In this document: positions 7,862 through 12,441 of the stretch, in pieces | How positions within the stretch are numbered: position 1 is the first letter of the stretch | Layout of the letters: each line of letters starts with the position of its first letter | Assembly (NCBI GenBank): GCA_913031335.1 | Contig: CAJWGI010000013.1 | Coordinates: 1 to 12,441, forward strand | DNA length: 12,441 nucleotides | Origin: an uncultured Anaerolineales bacterium | GTDB taxonomy: Bacteria; Chloroflexota; Anaerolineae; Anaerolineales; UBA11657 | Direction: 5' to 3' | Notes under the pieces: model-generated | Databases searched by the model: none | What the model was told of the DNA's origin: nothing | Seen by the model: only the letters and a program-made list of their open reading frames with translations | Made by a program: the position numbers and the translations under genes

Positions 7862-8941
7862 GTGCTCATAGTGGATGCCCATGAGGACATCGCCTGGAAC
7901 GCGCTCACGTTTGGCCGCGATTACACCACCTCGGCGCGGCAGATTCGCGCAGCCGAAGCCGGAAGCGAGACACCCACTCAAAACGGCATGGCATGCCTGG
8001 GTCGCGCGGAATGGCTCAGCGGGCGCGTGGGCGTGATTATCGCGACTCTATTTGTCTCCCCGCAGCGCCGCCGACTGGGCACCTGGGACCAATTGTGTTA
8101 TCGCGACGCCGCTGAGGCCCATCGGCTGGCGCACGCGCAGCTGGATCATTACCTCCGGATGGAAGAGGAACATCCCGCATTTCGCGTCATTCGCAATCGC
8201 GCCGACCTAGATGCGGTGACCGGCAGTTGGGAGGCGCAGCCACCGACACAGCGCCGTATCGGGCTGGTGCTTTTGATGGAGGGAGCGGACCCCATCCGCG
8301 CGCCGAACGAGGTGCAACACTGGCACGAGCGCGGAGTACGGCTTATCGGCCCGGCCTGGGCGCGCACGCGCTACTGCGGCGGCACCGGCGACCCAGGCGC
8401 GCTCACCCGCGCCGGCGAAGCGCTGCTGGAACACATGGCCGCACATGGCATCATTCTTGATGTTAGCCACATGTCGGAGCGCAGTTTCGAGCAGGCGCTC
8501 GAGCGCTACGATGGCGTTATCATCGCATCGCATGCAAACCCACGCTGCGCCGCAGATTTGAGCACGCCGGAGCGGGCGCTAAGCGATGACCAGATCCGAA
8601 AACTGGCAGCGCGAGACGGGGTGATTGGAGTGATACCCTATAATAGATTCCTGAAAACGGGCTGGCGGCCGGCCGAGGGTAAGCAGGCCGTCAGCGTGAA
8701 GCGCGTGGCAGAGATAATGGACTATATTTGCCAACTCACCGGAAGCAGTAGGCACGTCGGCATCGGCTCGGATTTCGACGGCGGCTTCGGCGCGGATGCT
8801 ATTCCCACCCCAATGGACAGCGTGGCAGATCTACACATGATTGGCGCTGCGCTCGGCCAACTTGGTTACGGCTCCGGGCAGGTGAAGCAACTGCTGTCGG
8901 GAAACTGGCTGGCAGCATTGCATCGGGGGCTGCCCGAATGA
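7862..8941 (+). CDS. Membrane dipeptidase family (peptidase M19, renal dipeptidase-like)
   Basis: A 359-residue zinc dipeptidase of the amidohydrolase superfamily. All the metal ligands expected for M19 are recognisable: H7 and D9 in VDAHED (HxD), the bridging E140 in LLMEGAD, H203 in LDVSHMS, H224 in IASHANP, and the catalytic D304 in GIGSDFDGG. Length is close to family norms. No signal peptide is visible, so it is probably cytoplasmic despite the family name. M19 enzymes cleave dipeptides, sometimes including D-amino-acid or unusual ones; the real substrate here is unknown. An upstream TTG at 7826 is in frame, but it is the -35 box. GTG 7862 is preferred because it coincides with the predicted transcription start and places HxD right at the N-terminus, as usual for the family. 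It overlaps the next gene by ATGA. Confidence 0.92.
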   Translation: MLIVDAHEDIAWNALTFGRDYTTSARQIRAAEAGSETPTQNGMACLGRAEWLSGRVGVIIATLFVSPQRRRLGTWDQLCYRDAAEAHRLAHAQLDHYLRMEEEHPAFRVIRNRADLDAVTGSWEAQPPTQRRIGLVLLMEGADPIRAPNEVQHWHERGVRLIGPAWARTRYCGGTGDPGALTRAGEALLEHMAAHGIILDVSHMSERSFEQALERYDGVIIASHANPRCAADLSTPERALSDDQIRKLAARDGVIGVIPYNRFLKTGWRPAEGKQAVSVKRVAEIMDYICQLTGSSRHVGIGSDFDGGFGADAIPTPMDSVADLHMIGAALGQLGYGSGQVKQLLSGNWLAALHRGLPE

Positions 8942-9432
8942 GCGAACACGGCAGTGCCCCTGAGGGGCTCAGCCAACTCGCGCGCGCGGGCGTGGCCGGG
9001 GTGGTTTTTGGGTTCACCATGTTTCTGATAGGCATGTTCCCGGTCATCGTCAACCTGGATTTGAACCCCGGTGTCGGCATCCTGCAGTTGATTGTGATTC
9101 TGTTCGGCATCGGGGTGATGACGCTCGGCGGGTACATCTACGCTTACGCCACGCGCCATCGCGCGATGCCACACCGGCTGCGTGAGAAAATCGGGCTGCG
9201 GCTTTTGGCCACGGGCTATGTAATCTGCGCAGTCTCCGGGCTGGCGGACGTGCTCGGCATCGGCAGCCACAATATCCCGAGCAGGCTGCCCTATTTCGGT
9301 TTGTGGCAATCAATCGGGCTGATTTCGGGGTTGCTGCTGATAGCCATCGGGGTGCTGCTTTATGCCCAGCGCTACAGTCCCGCCCCGCAGGACGAGCATA
9401 GCCCCTCCATTGACCCCCCTGATTCGGAATGA
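8938..9432 (+). CDS. Small four-helix membrane protein of unknown function
   Basis: A 164-residue protein with four clear hydrophobic segments at about 17-39, 46-70, 84-106 and 122-144. A basic loop between helices 2 and 3 (ATRHRAMPHRLREK) suggests that this loop is cytoplasmic. The tail (from about 146) is polar, acidic and proline-rich. I do not recognise a named family. The ATG overlaps the dipeptidase stop as ATGA, which implies translational coupling and co-transcription; a G-rich stretch (GGGGG, about eight bases upstream) may serve as a weak ribosome binding site. A functional link to the dipeptidase is possible but nothing in the sequence proves it. The stop at 9430-9432 lies inside the promoter of the following tRNA. 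Confidence 0.85.
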   Translation: MSEHGSAPEGLSQLARAGVAGVVFGFTMFLIGMFPVIVNLDLNPGVGILQLIVILFGIGVMTLGGYIYAYATRHRAMPHRLREKIGLRLLATGYVICAVSGLADVLGIGSHNIPSRLPYFGLWQSIGLISGLLLIAIGVLLYAQRYSPAPQDEHSPSIDPPDSE

Positions 9433-9438
9433 TAGAAT
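9410..9438 (+). promoter_or_regulatory. Promoter of tRNA-Lys
   Basis: TTGACC (9410-9415) and TAGAAT (9433-9438) are spaced by exactly 17 bases, each matching five of six consensus positions. The predicted start at about 9445 is a few bases before the mature tRNA. The -35 box and spacer lie inside the end of the preceding coding region. Confidence 0.75.
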
Positions 9439-9448
9439 CATCTTGCCC

Positions 9449-9521
9449 GGGCCGCTAGCTCAATTGGCAGAGCAGGGGCCTTTTAAGCCCTTGGTTACAG
9501 GTTCGAGTCCTGTGCGGCTCA
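9449..9521 (+). tRNA. tRNA-Lys (anticodon UUU)
   Basis: A 73-base cloverleaf can be folded by hand. The acceptor stem is GGGCCGC with GCGGCTC (one G-U pair) plus discriminator A at 9521. The D stem is GCTC/GAGC. The anticodon stem is GGGGC/GCCCT with loop CTTTTAA, placing anticodon TTT at 9482-9484. The T stem is ACAGG/CCTGT with loop TTCGAGT. No CCA is encoded (the next bases are TTC), so the CCA end must be added enzymatically. UUU reads AAA and AAG lysine codons. The gene stands at the border between GC-rich and more AT-rich DNA, and tRNA 3' ends are common integration targets; no second copy of the 3' end was found inside the window. Confidence 0.97.
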
Positions 9522-9525
9522 TTCC

Positions 9526-9558
9526 CCAGATTTGTTGTGAAATCAACGACAATTCTGG
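9526..9558 (+). other. Imperfect hairpin just after tRNA-Lys
   Basis: CCAGA (9526-9530) pairs with TCTGG (9554-9558), and the stem continues inward through TTGT/ACAA with one mismatch and a wobble pair around a loop near GAAATCA. It could mark the tRNA precursor's 3' end or act as a processing or termination signal. No T-run follows, so it is not a standard intrinsic terminator. Confidence 0.45.
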
Positions 9559-9681
9559 CGTATACCCCCACTAATGGGTGAAAAACACCCTGTATATCGA
9601 CCGTGCCCTCCACTTGCAATATTGCGTGGAATCGGTTACTTGATAAGCCCTTGGTGTCTATAACCACCTCCCTATAGATAG

Positions 9682-9771
9682 ACAACAAAACAGCCCTTCG
9701 CTGCTCCGACAGCGTTTGGGTCAGGGTCGTGTGGGTGTCCCAATCACCTGCACGACCCGTTGTTTTGTTGT
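9682..9771. repeat. Nested inverted repeat, possible structured RNA or terminator
   Basis: A perfect 11-base inverted repeat, ACAACAAAACA (9682-9692) and TGTTTTGTTGT (9761-9771), encloses two further hairpins. The first is CGCTG (9699-9703) / CAGCG (9710-9714). The second is a 14-base stem (9724-9737 with 9745-9758) with two G-U wobbles when read on the + strand and a 7-base loop TCCCAAT. The whole can fold as a three-way junction. Alternatively, the 14-base stem followed by the T-rich 9760-9769 could act as a rightward terminator for the tRNA transcript, and the opposite strand also has T-rich sequence after the small hairpin. No flanking target-site duplication was seen that would support a miniature transposon. 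Confidence 0.5.
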
Positions 9772-9894
9772 AAACGTATATTCATATCATACCCTAGGTT
9801 GGCGTAGGCTGGTAGTGGGACGATAGACGTGAGCGCGCAGGAAAATAGAGAATTCGACCCAAAAACTTTGAGTCCCACGCAAAGCTCTTGTTAC

Positions 9895-9899
9895 GGAGG
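9895..9899 (+). promoter_or_regulatory. Shine-Dalgarno GGAGG before the 9903 gene
   Basis: GGAGG lies three bases before the ATG at 9903, a short but usable spacing. It is the only strong ribosome binding site seen in the window and decides the start in preference to the in-frame TTG at 9888. Confidence 0.6.
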
Positions 9900-9902
9900 A
9901 TT

Positions 9903-10085
9903 ATGGCTAATGTGGTGCTGTTTTTGATGGGAATAATCCTGTCAGGCTTCATCACTTCATCCATACCATTCATGATGCCACCGCCTTCCCTCAGTGGATG
10001 GCTCGCGGGAATTGGGCAATTCATTTTCTCGCTGTACTGCGCGCACCGATGGGGCTGGCGAAACAAGAGGTTCATCAGTAAATAG
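9903..10085 (+). CDS. Tiny two-helix membrane protein, unknown function
   Basis: A 60-residue protein with two hydrophobic segments (about 4-24 and 31-47) joined by a proline-rich turn (FMMPPPSL). It ends in a short basic tail (HRWGWRNKRFISK) that probably stays in the cytoplasm by the positive-inside rule. I do not recognise a family; two-helix proteins of this size include phage, toxin-antitoxin and regulatory peptides as well as superinfection or transport accessory proteins, and nothing here separates them. A strong GGAGG precedes the ATG. It lies alone in the gene-poor interval after tRNA-Lys. A 93-codon frame on the opposite strand (10075-9794) overlaps it; I prefer the + strand because of the ribosome binding site and the coherent membrane topology. 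Confidence 0.55.
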   Translation: MANVVLFLMGIILSGFITSSIPFMMPPPSLSGWLAGIGQFIFSLYCAHRWGWRNKRFISK

Positions 10086-10147
10086 CCAAGACATACAAAC
10101 TTTGGCGGAATTTGAACTGCACAATAATTGCTACTACATAGGTTTGG

Positions 10148-10195
10148 TCGTGGGGGAGTGAAGCGAGGGGGGCATTGATGGTCAAGCTCCCACGA
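10148..10195. repeat. Spaced inverted repeat TCGTGGG/CCCACGA
   Basis: TCGTGGG (10148-10154) pairs with CCCACGA (10189-10195), and the stem can be extended by AG/CT if two G residues bulge. It lies downstream of the small membrane gene. No T-run follows, so termination is uncertain. Confidence 0.4.
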
Positions 10196-10225
10196 TAGGA
10201 CTTGGGCCGACGGTTAAATAGCAGA

Positions 10226-10248
10226 CGCGAGCAAGGAGGGGGCTCGCG
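10226..10248. repeat. Hairpin CGCGAGC/GCTCGCG
   Basis: A perfect 7-base GC-rich stem (10226-10232 with 10242-10248) encloses a 9-base purine loop, AAGGAGGGG. The loop resembles a ribosome binding sequence, but no open frame follows it at a suitable distance. Its role is unknown; it may be part of termination for one of the converging genes. Confidence 0.45.
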
Positions 10249-10296
10249 CCTGACTAAAGTAGACTACATGTATGTCTATCCAAAGCATACCCCGTT

Positions 10297-10354
10297 CCGA
10301 ACACGCGAGCTTGACGGGCAACCAACGGCAACCTGACGTCCCGCCGATGTTCGG
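10297..10354. repeat. Inverted repeat enclosing a short direct repeat, next to a stop codon
   Basis: CCGAACA (10297-10303) and TGTTCGG (10348-10354) form a 7-base inverted repeat ending one base from the stop of the leftward gene. Inside it, GGCAACC occurs twice (10317-10323 and 10327-10333), flanked by two copies of TGACG (10312-10316 and 10334-10338). It may be a transcript 3'-end structure for the leftward gene; no T-run supports a classical terminator. Confidence 0.4.
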
Positions 10355-10355
10355 T

Positions 10356-12441
10356 TTACAGTGGAATGGGTCGCCATCTCCGAACTGAAAAAATAAAAGC
10401 CATTACGTAGACCAATATCGCAATGACGTACAGTCCTCGAAATCCGAAATACAGGGAGTTGTATTCGAGGATACCGCCAAGCATGGCACCGAGTAGATTA
10501 GATGACATTACAACAATGATCGAATTTGCGCGTTTCAACTCTAGTGAGAAAGCAAGTCCAGAGAAGAAAAGGGGTGCAGCTAGAACCACAGTGGCGAGTG
10601 GCAACGAGTTTTTCAAGTTGCCCGAAGCCGCAATTGCTGGCAAGTAAATGGTGCCTAGAGCTAGGGACGATAATAGCAATATATAAATGAGCCCCAAATC
10701 GTGTGTCTTCAACCTTATGGCAAGTAGATTGGCCAAGAACGCCATTAGGAGAATACTGGCAATGACTACGCTAATCACTTGCCATCGGTTGCCGAGAACC
10801 AGACCCAGTTCTGTGATGTTCTTGGCTTCTACCAGCAAGAACCCAACTCCAAGAAAGAAACTAGGAGCACTTATAAGGCGAGCCCCCTTGTCTACGGTTT
10901 GGTTAGCAATCACTATAGCTACGACGAATAACATGGACAACAGAATAGCGTATCCAATTGGATATGTGCGCTTATTGATGTACAGAAATGGCCAATCATC
11001 CGTCGATGGATCAACCCCTAAGTTGCCGTTGTTAAACTGATCAGTAATTTCAACAAAGGAATCCTCAACGCGGAGAGATAGGTGCTTATCACTGTTGCCG
11101 CTCACAAGGGTTACTAGCCAAGAATTTCCGGCGTGTCTGAAAACTTTAGGCTCCTTTCCATCAAATGCTTCCTTCAGCATCACGAAAAGCTTCTTACCCT
11201 GCTCTGGCGAAGTCAAAGCAAAAATTACCACGATCAACCCATCATCACTTAGCAGGCCTCGTGCCTCTCGGTATCCTTCAATGGTGTGGACGAAGCTGTC
11301 GAGCCGTACAGAAGACAATGCGCTGGCCGATGTGTGTGCATCCAAGCCTCCGTAGACAATAAGGTCGTAATTCTGGTTTGAACGGCGAATGAAAGACCGG
11401 GCGTCATCAAGAATGGCATTAACATTGGGTGCTGAATAGGGTTCATCAGGGTGGAATTGCTTTCCTAGCCCCAGAATTGCTGGGTCAATCTCAACAGCAT
11501 CAACGTGAGAAGCGTTATTCAAGAGAGCAGCTGAGGTGTCGTTACCGGTTCCAGCGCCCACTATGAGAACACGCTTTGGATTATGAACGAACTGATATGG
11601 AAACGTGTATTGCTCACCTTGCGTGCCATCGGGGCCGTCATACAAGTGACGATCCTTCTGCTGGCTGTATATTTGTTGAAACCAGGCGTTGTTCACCTTC
11701 AAACTAAGGTTTTTACGATTAAAGCTGATCAGCTGGTATGGGGAGTGAATTTCGGTTGTTTCCGGCAGCGGCCGTTGAATAGCAATGATGGCTAGTAGAG
11801 CCAGCACTGCTGAAAGCCAGAATGCTCCTCGGTGGTGGCGTGAAAACCATAGAAGTGCCAAGGTAGGGAAGAGAAGCCATACGGCCGGCGGAGCCCAAAA
11901 AAATGAAAGCGAAGTGAATGCCGAGATTCCTAACAGGCTTCCGACAAGGTTGTAACCGTAGGCCTGCAGTCGGGGGAGTTTCGACATGAAGTACGATGGT
12001 AGTTGTCCCAGTGGTATGAATGTGATCGTGGTAAGAGTGAAAGTCAGTAGAATGACACCGTAAGCCACAAGGCTGTGCTGCCATGAGCCGAAATAAAGTC
12101 CCTGTCCGGCACGGGCGGCAATTGGATTTTGTACAAGTTCCTGAAACCGACTATTTCTGAGCAGCTCCATGACAAGAAACTGAACACTGAACATTGGTAT
12201 CACTGCGGTCAATAGCATCGGCTTTCCGTAGCTAATTGCATAACCGAGACCAAGCCCTAAGAAGCAGGCGAACATTGAAACGTTTTTGAAAACAGCGAAC
12301 AGATGAAAGGCGGTTGCATGCCAGCGAATGATCATTAGCTCGCAATATAGGCCTATCGCACTGAAGACGATTACGTAGAGGCCAATACGAGGTATGCGTA
12401 TAGATTCCCAATGCTGTATAAGCAACTCGGAGTGTTGCACC
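10356..12441 (-). CDS. Membrane-embedded spermidine synthase-like protein (5' end at or beyond right edge)
   Basis: An open frame of about 694 codons reaches the right edge. A GTG at 12440 could be the start, but the true start may lie outside. Hydrophobic helices occupy about residues 20-220. A soluble SAM-methyltransferase-like Rossmann domain of the spermidine synthase superfamily follows (about 230-450), with glycine loop GAGTGND (295-301), acidic strand end VEIDP (316-320) and DDARSF (345-350). About six or more further helices end the protein (from about 495). In true spermidine synthases the next strand carries a catalytic Asp in a YDxIxxD-type motif; here it reads YDLIVYGGLDAHT (358-370), so the catalytic position appears changed and polyamine synthesis is doubtful. 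Membrane-fused homologues are widespread and mostly uncharacterised. Base composition is visibly more AT-rich than in the left part of the window. Stop TAA is followed closely by an inverted repeat. Confidence 0.85.
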   Translation of the reverse strand, partial: VQHSELLIQHWESIRIPRIGLYVIVFSAIGLYCELMIIRWHATAFHLFAVFKNVSMFACFLGLGLGYAISYGKPMLLTAVIPMFSVQFLVMELLRNSRFQELVQNPIAARAGQGLYFGSWQHSLVAYGVILLTFTLTTITFIPLGQLPSYFMSKLPRLQAYGYNLVGSLLGISAFTSLSFFWAPPAVWLLFPTLALLWFSRHHRGAFWLSAVLALLAIIAIQRPLPETTEIHSPYQLISFNRKNLSLKVNNAWFQQIYSQQKDRHLYDGPDGTQGEQYTFPYQFVHNPKRVLIVGAGTGNDTSAALLNNASHVDAVEIDPAILGLGKQFHPDEPYSAPNVNAILDDARSFIRRSNQNYDLIVYGGLDAHTSASALSSVRLDSFVHTIEGYREARGLLSDDGLIVVIFALTSPEQGKKLFVMLKEAFDGKEPKVFRHAGNSWLVTLVSGNSDKHLSLRVEDSFVEITDQFNNGNLGVDPSTDDWPFLYINKRTYPIGYAILLSMLFVVAIVIANQTVDKGARLISAPSFFLGVGFLLVEAKNITELGLVLGNRWQVISVVIASILLMAFLANLLAIRLKTHDLGLIYILLLSSLALGTIYLPAIAASGNLKNSLPLATVVLAAPLFFSGLAFSLELKRANSIIVVMSSNLLGAMLGGILEYNSLYFGFRGLYVIAILVYVMAFIFSVRRWRPIPL

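Larger units (their letters stand above)
9522..9902. other. Gene-poor interval with several inverted repeats
   Basis: No convincing gene lies between the tRNA and the small membrane protein gene. Besides the structures at 9526-9558 and 9682-9771, it contains a short hairpin GGGTG-AAAAA-CACCC (9576-9590), whose left arm could instead pair with the preceding CCCA (9567-9570). It also contains a spaced inverted repeat GTGGGAC (9815-9821) / GTCCCAC (9872-9878). Possible AT-rich -10-like hexamers occur at 9777-9782 (TATATT) and 9785-9790 (TATCAT), without good -35 boxes. Confidence 0.6.
10086..10355. other. Intergenic region between converging genes
   Basis: These 270 bases contain no supported gene. 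They hold the three inverted repeats listed separately and a small near-palindrome, TAGAC (10260-10264) / GTCTA (10274-10278), around TACATGTA. It is the space between the 3' ends of the small rightward gene and the long leftward gene, so terminator-like structures would be expected here. Confidence 0.6.

Noticed and set aside
9362..9574. Open frame running through the tRNA on the + strand, with a peptide like LAQLAEQ...VTGSSPVR
   Set aside because: This is the well-known translation artefact of a tRNA gene; the start lies inside the preceding gene.
9455..9688. 77-codon frame antisense to the tRNA
   Set aside because: Its C-terminal third is the reverse complement of tRNA-Lys (HRTRTCNQG artefact), and there is no ribosome binding site.
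9682..9771. Miniature inverted-repeat transposon
   Set aside because: The terminal repeats are perfect, but no target-site duplication flanks them and no second copy lies in the window.
9794..10075. 93-codon leftward frame opposite the small membrane protein gene
   Set aside because: No ribosome binding site or coherent protein features were seen; the + strand frame has GGAGG and two helices. Not fully excluded.
10213..10354. Integron attC-like elements: GTTAAAT at 10213 and the CCGAACA/TGTTCGG pair after the leftward gene
   Set aside because: GTTAAAT fits GTTRRRY but has no proper partner site. The CCGAACA/TGTTCGG pair fails the core consensus at two positions and lacks symmetric inner boxes, and no integrase is in view.
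1..12441. CRISPR array, insertion sequence, rRNA or phage structural genes
   Set aside because: No regularly spaced direct repeats, transposase motifs, rRNA-like sequence or phage proteins were seen.

Overview
The window looks like a chromosomal segment of a GC-rich bacterium. It carries a surface-glycan (exopolysaccharide or O-antigen-type) gene cluster, then a short metabolic operon, a tRNA gene, and a compositionally different, more AT-rich segment. From memory, the M19 dipeptidase with its small membrane partner resembles proteins of Chloroflexota (Anaerolineae), but no search was possible and the taxon is a weak inference. Hand counts of one 60-base stretch on each side illustrate the composition change: 37/60 G+C at 7681-7740 against 24/60 at 10381-10440.

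Left part (1-7832): a WbuB-like family 4 glycosyltransferase runs leftwards off the window (1-729). It is divergent from a large GT-C-like, DUF2142-like membrane protein that carries a big extracytoplasmic insert (811-2814). That gene converges, with a 24-base overlap, on a leftward three-gene operon: a GT-C-like membrane protein (7796-5925), a second family 4 glycosyltransferase (5907-4729) and a glutamine-dependent asparagine-synthase-type amidotransferase (4725-2791). Together these could build, export or amidate a cell-surface polysaccharide. The precise sugar cannot be read from the sequence.

Middle (7826-9521): a rightward M19 membrane-type dipeptidase overlaps by ATGA a four-helix membrane protein of unknown function. 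tRNA-Lys(UUU) follows, with its own promoter beginning inside the preceding coding region.

Right part (9522-12441): a gene-poor stretch rich in inverted repeats holds one tiny two-helix membrane protein gene (9903-10085). Beyond it a long leftward gene encodes a spermidine-synthase-like domain embedded between membrane domains; it reaches the window edge. The change in composition and gene density right after the tRNA suggests, without proving it, that the tRNA marks the edge of acquired DNA.

A notable regulatory theme: three genes that begin transcription units (811+, 7862+, 7796-) have near-consensus sigma70-type promoters placed so close to the start codon that their mRNAs would be leaderless or nearly so. 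None of the three has a Shine-Dalgarno sequence. The divergent pair at 7806-7854 uses overlapping, nearly palindromic -35 boxes.
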